From Agitococcus sp. (GTDB taxonomy: Bacteria; Pseudomonadota; Gammaproteobacteria; Pseudomonadales; Moraxellaceae), in assembly GCA_030646715.1 (NCBI GenBank), contig JAUSLJ010000018.1, positions 1 to 64,000 of the forward strand: a stretch of DNA of 64,000 nt. The letters are read 5' to 3'. Shown one piece after another: positions 17,480-26,754 of this stretch. Position 1 is the stretch's first letter. Every line of letters starts with the position of its first letter. The notes beneath the pieces are model-generated. The model was not told the DNA's origin. It saw only the letters and a program-made list of their open reading frames with translations, and did no database searches. Made by a program: the position numbers and the translations under genes.

Positions 17480-18304
17480 TTAATGAGTCTTCAACTCTTT
17501 CCCAAAGTGCTCAACCAAACTCCGCTCCGCAGGGTCAGGCAACAATCTCACGCCACGAATAATACTTCTCACTGCAACTTTTGCCGCTAACGTTTGTGCT
17601 TCCGAAGGCTCGCGTAAATTCAGTTGTGTGCGTAATTCGGGGTCGATTAAGGCATAAAATAAACCTTCACCCCATGCTTGTAAGGGTTTGGGATACCAAT
17701 ATTCTGCCCATTCCTGAGCGAGTGCGGCAATCACCATTGTAGCGGCAGGCGTCGGGCTAAAATGACGACGTTCATAGTCAATCATCCATGCTAAAAACGC
17801 ATCTTGGCTGGCGGGAATCTCTTTAATGCCCATTAACTCGCCAACACGTCGCCATAATTGAAATTGCGACTCTAATTCATCTTTCGTTAAACCGTGTTCA
17901 CCCGCAAAGCGATCGGAAATACGTCGTGGTAAACAAGCCAAAGTCGATAAGGTGTATAAAAACAAATCGTTACTGATGTTAAAGTGTTTGTGAATATTGC
18001 TCATTTTGGCAATAATTTTTTGACCTTCGGCATCATCACCATGCTTATAAATCAAACCAAAAAACACTAAGGTTTCAAAATTACGTTGGCGCGTATGTTT
18101 AATAATGGTGCCTGAACCATCACGATACAGCACGGCCGCAATTTTGGGGTCGCCCATGTTAAAGGCAAAGGCGGCGGAAAACAGTGCGTGAATAAACATC
18201 GGTTGGCCAAAACGGGTTTCAAAAGTGATTTGTGCATAGCGACGGGCATCGCGCACGGGGTCTAAGGTGGCTAATTCTTTTCTCGCCCAAAATAAATCGC
18301 GCAT
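17480..18304 (-). CDS. Oxygenase MpaB family protein (DUF2236)
   Basis: This 274-residue protein matches the DUF2236/MpaB family, whose characterised relatives include latex-clearing protein Lcp, a b-type haem rubber oxygenase, and fungal MpaB. Recognisable blocks are the RDGSGT stretch, HTRQRNFETL near 90, the helix IHKHFNISNDLFLYTLST near 125 and IDYERRHFSPT near 195. No signal peptide is seen, so it is probably cytoplasmic. The substrate is unknown. It is divergent from a TetR regulator, with the MITE copy B lying between them; local control by that regulator is a reasonable inference. Confidence 0.8.
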   Translation of the reverse strand: MRDLFWARKELATLDPVRDARRYAQITFETRFGQPMFIHALFSAAFAFNMGDPKIAAVLYRDGSGTIIKHTRQRNFETLVFFGLIYKHGDDAEGQKIIAKMSNIHKHFNISNDLFLYTLSTLACLPRRISDRFAGEHGLTKDELESQFQLWRRVGELMGIKEIPASQDAFLAWMIDYERRHFSPTPAATMVIAALAQEWAEYWYPKPLQAWGEGLFYALIDPELRTQLNLREPSEAQTLAAKVAVRSIIRGVRLLPDPAERSLVEHFGKELKTH

Positions 18305-18324
18305 AGTGATGGCTCGTTCAGTTT

Positions 18325-18423
18325 AGGACTTACGCGGTTATCGCTTATTTGTTCGCATTTCAGCCGCTTTAGGCGGCTTTATGCTCACAAAACGCGCAAA
18401 TCGCGGTGCGACGTGTAAGTCCT
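18325..18423. repeat. MITE-like palindromic element, copy B
   Basis: This 99-bp element begins AGGACTTACGCGG and ends GTGTAAGTCCT, with the same perfect AGCCGC/GCGGCT hairpin as copy A at 8020-8112. It occupies nearly all of the divergent spacer between the MpaB-like gene and the TetR gene, so it may affect both promoters. A TATAAT-like string lies between it and the TetR start. Confidence 0.88.
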
Positions 18424-18498
18424 GAGTTTTTAAATCCGTAAAACCACTATAATGCGATTAATTACTCACATTCAACTCGCATTTTTGAGAAAAATTTC

Positions 18499-19095
18499 AT
18501 GCGTAAAATTCCCAAGCAAGAGCGTTCTCGTTTATTGGTCGAAAGCATTATAGATGCGACGGCGATCGTCATTGCTAAACACGGATTGGCGGCGGCAACG
18601 ACGGCACGTATTACTGATGAAGTCGGCATTAGTATCGGTTCGTTGTACCAATATTTTGATAATAAAGAAGATTTATATGAAGCGGTGCTTGAGCGTATCG
18701 TTGAAAAACTCATCACTTTAGTGGAGAAACAATCGCTGACGAAAGAGCCTTTTACCTTGTCGGTATGGGTGACGACGTTATTGAATGATGTTTGGGATTT
18801 TTTGGAGGCAGATAACGGTTTGTATTTGCAGGTGGTGCGTAATTGGTCGCAATTGGATTTTGTCAGTGGCATGGATGTTTTAGAGCAAAAAATGCTGTCG
18901 GTGTTGAGTGTTTATTTATTACAACAACCGACTCGCATTAGCCCTAACACGGGTGATCTGCCTGCGCGGCTTTATATTCTCACCAATAGTATTTTGTTTA
19001 CCTTACTGCGTTATATCAGCAAGCCTTCGCCGCTAGTCAGTCGGCAAACATTAATTGCGGAGTTTGCGAATATGGTGGAACGGTCTTTGTTGTGA
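18499..19095 (+). CDS. TetR/AcrR family transcriptional regulator
   Basis: This 198-residue regulator has an N-terminal TetR helix-turn-helix at about residues 10-56 (IDATAIVIAKHG, TTARITDEVGIS, GSLYQYFDNKEDLY). A ligand-binding helical domain follows, with TetR_C-like content in the second half. It is divergent from the MpaB/DUF2236 oxygenase gene, the usual arrangement for a TetR repressor and its target. The ligand is unknown. The start at 18499 has a weak upstream ribosome site. A double hairpin follows its stop. Confidence 0.9.
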   Translation: MRKIPKQERSRLLVESIIDATAIVIAKHGLAAATTARITDEVGISIGSLYQYFDNKEDLYEAVLERIVEKLITLVEKQSLTKEPFTLSVWVTTLLNDVWDFLEADNGLYLQVVRNWSQLDFVSGMDVLEQKMLSVLSVYLLQQPTRISPNTGDLPARLYILTNSILFTLLRYISKPSPLVSRQTLIAEFANMVERSLL

Positions 19096-19107
19096 AATCT
19101 CCCCTAG

Positions 19108-19157
19108 CCCCTCTTTACTAAAGAGGGGAATGTAACTCCCCCTTTAGTGAAAGGGGG
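19108..19157. repeat. Double hairpin between convergent TetR and GTPase genes
   Basis: The first hairpin has perfect 10-bp arms (CCCCTCTTTA / TAAAGAGGGG) with a one-base loop at 19108-19128. The second has 8-bp arms (CCCCCTTT / AAAGGGGG) at 19138-19157. It lies between two convergent stops and could end transcription from both sides. It belongs to the same repeat family as 3671-3761 and 20282-20359. Confidence 0.8.
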
Positions 19158-19179
19158 TGGGGGGATTTAAGCCTAAGTC

Positions 19180-20115
19180 TTAACGATTGCGCGTATTAAA
19201 CTCTTTTTTCCGCTGCTTTTTGCTTAACTCTTGCAGGGCTAGTTTTTCTTCGCGTAGCTGCTGGACAATAATCATTTCCCGTTCAATATCTTCGGGTGTT
19301 TCCATGCTGATTCTGCCAATGACGATATTTCTAAATTCTTGCAAGACGATATTAGCAATTTTATGAAAATCGACATGGCCGCCGCCGCCTAGACAGCCTC
19401 GTTGTTTACCGACAATATCTAAAAACTCGACTTCGGTTTCAGGCAAAACATCTAATTTAAAGCGTTGTTTTAACAGTTCAGGATAGGTTTTTAGAAAGTA
19501 ACCGACGGCAAAAACAGCGACATCTTCATTATTCATAGCCGTTTCTTTGATTGCTCCTGTAGCAGCGAGGCGATAGCCGCTTTGTACGTTTTCAATTTTT
19601 GGCCACAAAATGCCGGGTGTATCGTAGAGCAACAAGCCATTGTGTAAGTTAATACACTGTTGACCTTTGGTAATAGCGGGTTCGTTACCTGTTTTGGCAA
19701 TCATTTTGCCCGCTAAGATATTGATAATCGTCGATTTACCGACGTTGGGAATACCTGTAATCATGGCGGTGAGATTGCCTAACGCGTTTTCTTTGCCATG
19801 TAAAATATTTTTACATAAACCGACTAAGGCTTTAATTTGCTCAGGCCGTTGCGAGGTCACAGCAATCGCTTTTACGCCTTGCTGTTGTTGCCAATAGGCT
19901 AGCCATTGTTCGGTGACAACAGGGTCTGCAAGGTCACTTTTATTCAGTAGTTTGATGCACGGTTTATTGCCGCGAAATGCTTCAATAACAGGATTAGCAC
20001 TGCTAAACGGAATGCGCGCATCGACCACTTCAATAATAATATCGACTTTCGGCAACAGTTCTTTGATCTCGCGGATGGCCTTATTCATGTGACCGGGAAA
20101 CCAATTGATACTCAT
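19180..20115 (-). CDS. ylqF: YlqF/RbgA-type ribosome biogenesis GTPase
   Basis: This 311-residue protein is a circularly permuted GTPase of the YlqF/YawG group, which helps assemble the large ribosomal subunit. The permuted order is visible: G4 NKSD near 59, then G1 GIPNVGKST near 127, then G3 DTPG near 180. The start WFPGHMNKA is typical of the family. The ATG at 20115 is preferred because AAGG lies about 8 bases upstream and the family begins there; a start 12 codons earlier is open. It carries a C-terminal basic, helical tail. Confidence 0.9.
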   Translation of the reverse strand: MSINWFPGHMNKAIREIKELLPKVDIIIEVVDARIPFSSANPVIEAFRGNKPCIKLLNKSDLADPVVTEQWLAYWQQQQGVKAIAVTSQRPEQIKALVGLCKNILHGKENALGNLTAMITGIPNVGKSTIINILAGKMIAKTGNEPAITKGQQCINLHNGLLLYDTPGILWPKIENVQSGYRLAATGAIKETAMNNEDVAVFAVGYFLKTYPELLKQRFKLDVLPETEVEFLDIVGKQRGCLGGGGHVDFHKIANIVLQEFRNIVIGRISMETPEDIEREMIIVQQLREEKLALQELSKKQRKKEFNTRNR

Positions 20116-20281
20116 AGACAGTGCCTTAGCTAGATAACGGGTGAAGGGCACTATTGTAACCTGATTTTGAGGGGAAGATGTTTGATTGACTTAAAAGCAG
20201 AAATGATAGCGGGGCAAATAATCGTTTGTTTTTATTAGGGTCTGTTGACGTTTTAATGGCGGTCGCTAAAAAGTTGAAGTT

Positions 20282-20359
20282 CCCCTCTTTGATAAAGAGG
20301 GGTTAGGGGAGATGTGATGCCGATAAAATCCCCTCAATCCCCCTTTGCCAAAGGGGGAT
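20282..20359. repeat. Double hairpin downstream of the small lipoprotein gene
   Basis: There are two perfect stem-loops: 9-bp arms with a GAT loop at 20282-20302, and 10-bp arms with a GCC loop at 20337-20359. The second lies just past the stop of the minus-strand lipoprotein gene and can serve as its terminator. It is part of the dispersed double-hairpin family seen also at 3671 and 19108. Confidence 0.8.
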
Positions 20360-20376
20360 GCTTCAAGCCACGCTGT

Positions 20377-20718
20377 TTATTTAGCAACAGGTGCAGCAAT
20401 CGGTGTTTCACGCATTTTCTGATAATCGGCTTCGGAATTGAGCATTTTTTGTTTGCTGTTTTCCACTTGGCGGCGACCATCTTCCATCATTTGTTCGCCT
20501 TTGGCTTGATCACTTTTGCCACTATCAATCAGGGTTTGACCTTTTTGGATCATTTTGTCACCTTTAGCGGCATCTTCGTTGCTGTTGTTCCATTGTTTGC
20601 CAATGGAACTGGCTTGGTCGCCACGGGTATTCAATTGGTCGCCAAAGGTTTTTGGTTGATTGGCGCAGCCCGCAAACATTAAAGCGGCGACAACAGGTAT
20701 TAAAATAAGTGTTTTCAT
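20377..20718 (-). CDS. Small predicted lipoprotein
   Basis: This 113-residue protein has a lipoprotein signal ending in FAGC (lipobox Cys near residue 18). The mature part is short, charged, Gln/Lys/Asp-rich and almost wholly helical (repeated GD, KGDKM, KGEQMM units), like small outer-membrane lipoproteins that form coiled coils. The start at 20718 is used; the open frame extends 20 codons upstream but without a signal peptide. It follows the OmpA-domain gene by 69 bases on the same strand and may belong to that envelope operon. Confidence 0.7.
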   Translation of the reverse strand: MKTLILIPVVAALMFAGCANQPKTFGDQLNTRGDQASSIGKQWNNSNEDAAKGDKMIQKGQTLIDSGKSDQAKGEQMMEDGRRQVENSKQKMLNSEADYQKMRETPIAAPVAK

Positions 20719-20787
20719 GGTTTTTTCTCTATTTATAACAAGTAACGGGCGTGTCTTCGACAGAATTATCGAAGACACATCAGGTTG

Positions 20788-22260
20788 TTACTTAGGTTTT
20801 TTGGCGTAGTTGATGATGATATTGACGCGACGATTTTCCTGCTGCCCCTCGGCCGTGGCGTTGTAAGCCGTGCGTCGAGTACGACCAAAACCTTCGGCAG
20901 TCAAACGAGAACGGGCAATACCATGATTATCAACTAGATAATTGACAACATTTTCGGCACGACGTTGCGATATCGCCATGGCTATCTCAGGCGTTGCTTG
21001 CACATTACCTGTATGACCTTCGACTGTGGCCGTGGTGGTGGGATTGGCTCTGAGGAAGTTAGCTACTTTACGCAGTTCACTAGCAAACTCAGGTTTGACC
21101 TCATCCTTATTGACATCAAACTCCATGTTCATGGCCATGGTCACTCGGGTGGGAGCAACGGTTAGACCTTCAATGTCGGTGGCGCAAGCAATCACGGCAT
21201 TAATGCGACGATTCATGCGTTTGCCGTCTTCACTTTGATTGTCAGATAACGGACGGGTATCGCCATAACCCACTGCGCTGAGTCGGTTAGGGGCGATACG
21301 AACGGTATCAACAAGGTAAGCAACGACACTTTGTGCGCGGCGTAACGACAACTGCATGTTGTATTGACTATCACCGACGTTGTCACTGTGTCCTTCAATG
21401 ACAGCGGTAGTTTCAGGATATTTCGTTAAGAAAGTGCCTAGGGTGTTAATCCGCTCTTTTTCTTCGCGCTGAATGGTGTCTTTGTCAATTTCAAACTCCA
21501 TATCAAGAACACTACAGTATTCCTGTGTTGCTTGAACCTCGGGCACAACAACAACCGCAGGTACCACTTCTGGTTCTACGACAACAGGAGCTTGCTTTGG
21601 TTCCTGAACGGGTGCTGCTTTGTTAAAGCGATACACCAAGCCCAGTGAGATTAAATCGACATCACCACGATTGTTCAGTGTATCGTTTACGCGATAACGC
21701 TCGGCTTCGGCACGCATACTCAATGACTGAGTAAAGGCGTACTCTAAGCCGACACCGACTTTATAGTTGATGTCGCGTTCGTTATGGTTGGGGTCTAGTA
21801 CATTGACTAAACCTGTACCATTAAAAGAACTATTGGCTTTGGCTGCGTTTAAGCCCGCACGAGCAAAGGCAGAAAACTTTTCCGTCAGCGGTAAAATACC
21901 AACGACATCAAGATTCAACCCTTTGAAGCGCACATTGCCATTGAGCGTGCCAGCGGGCAGGGTAGTGGCGGTAAAACCATATTCCCCTAAGTCAAAGTAA
22001 CCCCCTTCAAAAGCAAGGTTCTTATTGACTTGATAACCCGCAAACAACTTCCAACCGTTATCTTTAGCGTCATCTGCTATTTGTGCTTGAGTAAAGCCTT
22101 GAGAGAGCAGGTCATTGACAATACGTTCATCGTCAATAGTGGCATTCGACTTACCCAAATTAAAGCCACCGTACCAGCCTGGCTCACTAGCAGACACCTG
22201 CGTACAAGAGAGGATGGCAAGAGCGATAAGTCCTTGCGTACCTAATTTCATGATTTTCAT
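20788..22260 (-). CDS. OmpA-family protein with N-terminal beta-barrel and two OmpA-C domains
   Basis: This 490-residue protein has a signal peptide ending near VSA, an eight-strand OmpA-like barrel (about residues 25-220), a Pro/Val-rich linker, then two OmpA C-terminal domains in tandem. The first, with EGHSDNVG and LRRAQSVV, keeps the Asp and Arg that bind diaminopimelate in peptidoglycan. The second reads EGHTGNVQ, so that Asp is Gly, while the Arg (QRRAENVV) remains. Most OmpA proteins have one such domain. The ATG at 22260 follows GGAG at 5 bases. It lies 15 bases after the large Big_5 lipoprotein gene. Confidence 0.88.
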   Translation of the reverse strand: MKIMKLGTQGLIALAILSCTQVSASEPGWYGGFNLGKSNATIDDERIVNDLLSQGFTQAQIADDAKDNGWKLFAGYQVNKNLAFEGGYFDLGEYGFTATTLPAGTLNGNVRFKGLNLDVVGILPLTEKFSAFARAGLNAAKANSSFNGTGLVNVLDPNHNERDINYKVGVGLEYAFTQSLSMRAEAERYRVNDTLNNRGDVDLISLGLVYRFNKAAPVQEPKQAPVVVEPEVVPAVVVVPEVQATQEYCSVLDMEFEIDKDTIQREEKERINTLGTFLTKYPETTAVIEGHSDNVGDSQYNMQLSLRRAQSVVAYLVDTVRIAPNRLSAVGYGDTRPLSDNQSEDGKRMNRRINAVIACATDIEGLTVAPTRVTMAMNMEFDVNKDEVKPEFASELRKVANFLRANPTTTATVEGHTGNVQATPEIAMAISQRRAENVVNYLVDNHGIARSRLTAEGFGRTRRTAYNATAEGQQENRRVNIIINYAKKPK

Positions 22261-22275
22261 ACTATTCTCCAAGCC

Positions 22276-25200
22276 TTATGGCGCAGGTACGTTAATGACG
22301 GTGTTAGTCATGGTTACAGAAGCATTAAGGCCAGCCGCTCTACCGTTTAATGTCACAATCGCAACATTGCCCGCTGTAGAGAAGGAGACCCCTGAACTCG
22401 CGAGAATCGTACCGACCATCGTGCCACCACCTGCGGCATTAATCGTCGCTGATGTACCGATATGCCAGAAGATGTTTTTAGGTTGAGCGCCATTGATGAG
22501 AATAATGCTGCGCGGCGCACCAGGCCCACCCACAGTTAACGTCGAGGCTGTTTGGAAAACCCAAACGGCATTGGCATCACCTTGAGCATCCAAAGTTAGA
22601 TCAGAACCATTAATTTGGAATGATCCACCTGCTGCTTGATAAATACCTGGAGCTAAAGTCAGACCACCTAATTGACCTGCACCTGGATCTGTACCACCAG
22701 GCATTAAACCTGGAGCAAGCTTGTTAAACGCAGTAACCGCGTCCGCTTTTGCTTGTGTAGCAACACTACATGCCACAGGATTAACAGCAGCAGCCGTTGG
22801 CCCTGTAGTAGAAACGGTACAGGTGTAGATTTTGCCGTTGACAAAACCTTGGTTCGAACCCGTTTCGGTGTAGATGTCATTAGCGGTATCGTGGAAACCT
22901 GTCACTGCGGAAGCAGAAACCGCGGTACTACCCAAATCACCACCGATAACCGTTAATGTGCCTTGGTTAGTAGTGCCAGCACCGCCACCTAAATTACCAA
23001 AAGGTGCGGCTGTACCCAGATCAACCACTTGCGCACAGGCTTGAGTGCCCGTGGTAAAAGTCCAAACCTTGTTAGTAGCCAGAGCATTGTTAGCAAGGTC
23101 TTTAACAGCGGTGGTGATGGTTGCGGTGTAACTGGTGTTAGGCAACAAATCACTAGACGGTGTTAAAGTAGTGACGTTGTTAAGCACGTCATACGTTACT
23201 GAGCCGTTGGTCGCAACACCACCACTGGTTTTTAACTGCACGGAGGCTGTTGACAAAGTGAGTGGATCAATCGCTTCACTAAATGTTGCATTGATGGTTT
23301 TTTGCAAACAAACACCACTGGCAAAATTTAATGGATTCACACTGACTACTGTTGGAGGAGTTACATCTGGGCCTGCGCCTGTTGTAAACGTCCAAACGGT
23401 ATTTTTCAGCAAGGAATTACCCGCTAAGTCTTTGGCACTGGTGGTTACTGTTGCGGTGTACAAGGTATTCGCCGCTAAAGTTGCAGGTGTCGTTGGTGTA
23501 AATGTCGCTGTTTTTGCGCCCACTGCATAACTCACTGTACCGATGATGGCGTTGGCACCAGGACCTTGTAACAGGACACTGTTGTCATCAACCGTCAATG
23601 GATCCATATTTTCACTAAAAGTCACAATCACTTTTGAGTTTAGTGGCACGGCAACAGCATTGGCCGCAGGCACTTTCAAGGTGATTGTTGGTCTAGTAGT
23701 ATCAGGGGCTGCACTGGTAGTGAATGTCCAAACGGCACTACTTGCGGCGGGTAAAGTAGCAATATTACCTGCTAAAGCATTGCCCGCTAAGTCTTGAGCA
23801 CCTGTTGTCACCGTAGCGGTAAACAAGGTACTAGCAGCAAGATTACTGTTTGGTGTGAAGGTAATCGTCCGTGCACCAACTGCGTAGGCAACACTACCCG
23901 CAACAGCAACACCACCTGAACCTTTGACGGTAAAGTTGGCAGCAACCATGGTGGCAGGATCCATATCTTCACTAAACGTCGCAATCACTTGTTGGTTAAA
24001 GGCAACACCTGTTGCACCATCCGCAGGGGCTTTGAGGGTCACTGTTGGACGTGTGGTATCGGGCGTAGCACCTGTAGAGAATGTCCACACCGCATTATTG
24101 GTTAAGGCATTACCTGCTAAATCCTTCGCACCTGTGGTGACAATAACGGTAAATAAATTACCTGTCGGTAAAGGTGATGCTGGATTAAACGTCGCGGTTT
24201 GCGCGCCTACAGAGTAAGTCACGGTACCTGCAATAATGGATGAACCTGGACCTTGAACGATAACCGTATTATTAGTAATCGTTAATGGATCCATATCTTC
24301 ACTAAAGGTTGCAACAACATTTGCGTTGGTAGCGACATTGATCGCATTGGCAGCAGGCACTTTATTAGTGACTGTTGGTGGAGTGATATCAGGTGTCGCG
24401 CCTGTCGTAAATGTCCATGCGGTATTAGCGACTGCATTAGCAGCCAAATCTTTTGCGCCTGTGGTAATAGTCGCTGTATATAAGGTACTGGCTGCTAATG
24501 TTGCGGGTGAGGTGGGGGTAAAGGTTGCTGTTCTTGCACCAACGGCATAAGTCACTGTACCAACAACGTTGGTTACACCTGCTTTGAGAGTGAATGTTGA
24601 ACCATCCAATGTTGCGGGATCCATATCTTCACTAAACGTGGCGGTGACGATGGTGTTAAAAGCAACACCAGTGGCAGCTGAGGCTGGCACTTTTAATGTT
24701 ACTGTCGGAGCAGTGGTATCAGGCGTGGCTATGGTAGAAAAAGTCCAAGTTGCATTGTTCGTTAACGCATTACCCGCTAAATCTTTAGCACCTGTAGTGA
24801 CAACCACGGTATATAAACTACCTGTTGCCAATGTCGCAGGAGCAGTCGGATTAAAGGTCACAGTTTTTGCGCCAACGGCGTAAGTCACAGTGCCTGTGAT
24901 GATGGAAGAATCAGAACCTTGAACAATGATGGTGTTACTGTTAATCGTCAATGGATCCATATCTTCACTAAAGGTCGCAATAATATTGGCATTAGGAGCC
25001 ACATTTACTGCACCTGCGGCAGGAACTTTGAGAGTCACTGTCGGTGGTGTAATGTCTGGAGCGGCACCTGTCGTAAAAGTCCATGACGCATTAGCGGCCA
25101 CAGTAGGTGTTGCTAAGTTTCCTGCTAAAGGATTACCCGCCAAATCACGCGCACCTGTGGTCAATGTCGCGGTATAAACCGTATTGAAGTCTAAGGTTGT

Positions 25201-26562
25201 CGGTGTGGTAGGAATGAAAATGGCAGTTCTAGCACCAACGGCATAGCTGACAATGCCAGTCACCGATGTTGCACCATTTTTTAAAGTGAATGTACTTTCT
25301 CTAATAAAGAGAGGATCCATATCTTCACTAAACGTTGCCGTAATCATGGAGTTTACGCTAACACCTGTTAAACCCGCAGCAGGCACTTTGAGTGTTACTG
25401 TCGGTAAGGTGGTGTCAGGAGTTAAGCCTGTGGTAAACGTCCAAACGGCATCACTTGCAGCAGGTAAAAGAGCAACATCACCCGCTAAGGCATTGCCCGC
25501 TAAATCTTTAGCACCCGTATTCACCGTCACCGTCAACAACGTTGTTGGTGGCAGTGTTGATGGGGTGGAGGGAATAAAAGTCGCTGTTTTTGCGCCTACA
25601 GCATAAGTGACTGTACCTGCGATATCCGCGCCTGCATTTTTTACCAAAATGTTGGCGGTGGTCATTGTCGTCGGATCCATGCTCTCACTAAACGTGATTA
25701 ACACTTTCGAGTTAATGGCGACATTAGTTTCACCTGCATCAGGTGTTTTTAGCGTCACGGTTGGGCGAGTAACGTCTGGTGCTACGCTAGTGGTAAACGT
25801 CCAAACATTATTACTTGCCAGTGTATTACCTGCTAAGTCTTTTACGCCAGTCGTTGCCGTTGCGGTATATAAAGTGCTTGCCGCTAAAGGTGTCGTTGGG
25901 CTAAAAGTTGCCGTTCTCGAACCCGCCGCATACGTCACTGTGCCCGTGATAATACTTGCACCAGGACCCTGTAACAGCAAAGTGTTGGTATTGATGCTGG
26001 CAGCATCCATATCTTCACTAAATGTCGCGGTCAACTGAGCATTAAAAGCCACATTCACCGCACCTGCCGCAGGCACTTTTAAGGTGATTGTTGGCCGTGT
26101 AACATCAGGAGCAGCACCGGTCATAAATGTCCAAATAAATGGATTGACCAAGCTCAGACCTGTGGTGTCTTTTACCGTTGTTGCGATGGTTGCCGTACAA
26201 ATAGTATTGGCAGGAAGGGGAGCTGTAGGTGCAAAACTAGCTACCCGACTACCCGCGACATAACTAACAGTACCCGCAATCGCGTTGCCTGCGGGACAAG
26301 CAATGGTAAAGCTGGTGTTGTTGACGGTTGCAGGCGCAATTTCTTTGCTAAATGTCGCGGTGACTTTACTGTTAATGGCCACATCGGTGGCCATAGGGGT
26401 TGTTGCAAGTGGGGTGGTCGCGGTGACGGTGGGCGCTAATGAAGCTAGCTTACCACTACCGCCAAAGATAGGATCTTGACCTCCGCACCCTGCGGCTAAC
26501 ACGCTAAACATGAGAATCATGAGTCGCGAGATAAATCCGAATTGAATATCTAATTTGTTCAT
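22276..26562 (-). CDS. Giant lipoprotein with ten Big_5 repeats and a C-terminal DUF3494 (ice-binding-like) domain
   Basis: This protein of about 1428 residues has a lipobox LAAGC near residue 26. Ten consecutive Big_5 (SbsA Ig-like) repeats of about 110 residues follow, each with a TFSEDMDP-type block and a closing WTFTTG. The final 240 residues match DUF3494, the beta-helical fold of many ice-binding and adhesion proteins (LAPGIYQAAG, WVFQTASTLTV, IFWHIGTSATI). Together they suggest a long surface-exposed stalk with a binding tip. The second ATG at 26562 is chosen because AGGA lies 8 bases upstream. The repeats are similar at DNA level, so the copy number may vary. It leads the OmpA gene. 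Confidence 0.85.
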   Translation of the reverse strand: MNKLDIQFGFISRLMILMFSVLAAGCGGQDPIFGGSGKLASLAPTVTATTPLATTPMATDVAINSKVTATFSKEIAPATVNNTSFTIACPAGNAIAGTVSYVAGSRVASFAPTAPLPANTICTATIATTVKDTTGLSLVNPFIWTFMTGAAPDVTRPTITLKVPAAGAVNVAFNAQLTATFSEDMDAASINTNTLLLQGPGASIITGTVTYAAGSRTATFSPTTPLAASTLYTATATTGVKDLAGNTLASNNVWTFTTSVAPDVTRPTVTLKTPDAGETNVAINSKVLITFSESMDPTTMTTANILVKNAGADIAGTVTYAVGAKTATFIPSTPSTLPPTTLLTVTVNTGAKDLAGNALAGDVALLPAASDAVWTFTTGLTPDTTLPTVTLKVPAAGLTGVSVNSMITATFSEDMDPLFIRESTFTLKNGATSVTGIVSYAVGARTAIFIPTTPTTLDFNTVYTATLTTGARDLAGNPLAGNLATPTVAANASWTFTTGAAPDITPPTVTLKVPAAGAVNVAPNANIIATFSEDMDPLTINSNTIIVQGSDSSIITGTVTYAVGAKTVTFNPTAPATLATGSLYTVVVTTGAKDLAGNALTNNATWTFSTIATPDTTAPTVTLKVPASAATGVAFNTIVTATFSEDMDPATLDGSTFTLKAGVTNVVGTVTYAVGARTATFTPTSPATLAASTLYTATITTGAKDLAANAVANTAWTFTTGATPDITPPTVTNKVPAANAINVATNANVVATFSEDMDPLTITNNTVIVQGPGSSIIAGTVTYSVGAQTATFNPASPLPTGNLFTVIVTTGAKDLAGNALTNNAVWTFSTGATPDTTRPTVTLKAPADGATGVAFNQQVIATFSEDMDPATMVAANFTVKGSGGVAVAGSVAYAVGARTITFTPNSNLAASTLFTATVTTGAQDLAGNALAGNIATLPAASSAVWTFTTSAAPDTTRPTITLKVPAANAVAVPLNSKVIVTFSENMDPLTVDDNSVLLQGPGANAIIGTVSYAVGAKTATFTPTTPATLAANTLYTATVTTSAKDLAGNSLLKNTVWTFTTGAGPDVTPPTVVSVNPLNFASGVCLQKTINATFSEAIDPLTLSTASVQLKTSGGVATNGSVTYDVLNNVTTLTPSSDLLPNTSYTATITTAVKDLANNALATNKVWTFTTGTQACAQVVDLGTAAPFGNLGGGAGTTNQGTLTVIGGDLGSTAVSASAVTGFHDTANDIYTETGSNQGFVNGKIYTCTVSTTGPTAAAVNPVACSVATQAKADAVTAFNKLAPGLMPGGTDPGAGQLGGLTLAPGIYQAAGGSFQINGSDLTLDAQGDANAVWVFQTASTLTVGGPGAPRSIILINGAQPKNIFWHIGTSATINAAGGGTMVGTILASSGVSFSTAGNVAIVTLNGRAAGLNASVTMTNTVINVPAP

Positions 26563-26754
26563 ATTGAACATCCTGTGTAAGTTTTTTTATGATAAAAAAC
26601 GCAATATTGAGAGTGAAATTGCGCTTTTTACGTCAGTCTTGAATTGGCAGTTATCACCCCTGTTAAAGTAAAAGCCGTCAATGGTTGATCAAAACTGGCA
26701 TTACGAATGGCAGCGAACTTTCTACGCCGTGTGGCACTAGAAATTTTTAAGGTC

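Noticed and set aside
23000-26100. The regular repeat pattern read as a possible CRISPR array
   Set aside because: The period is about 330 bases and follows the protein domain repeat; there are no short direct repeats with unique spacers, and no cas genes are near.
22600-26400. Long plus-strand open frames opposite the Big_5 lipoprotein gene
   Set aside because: They mirror the repeats on the other strand and have no start signals or known similarity.
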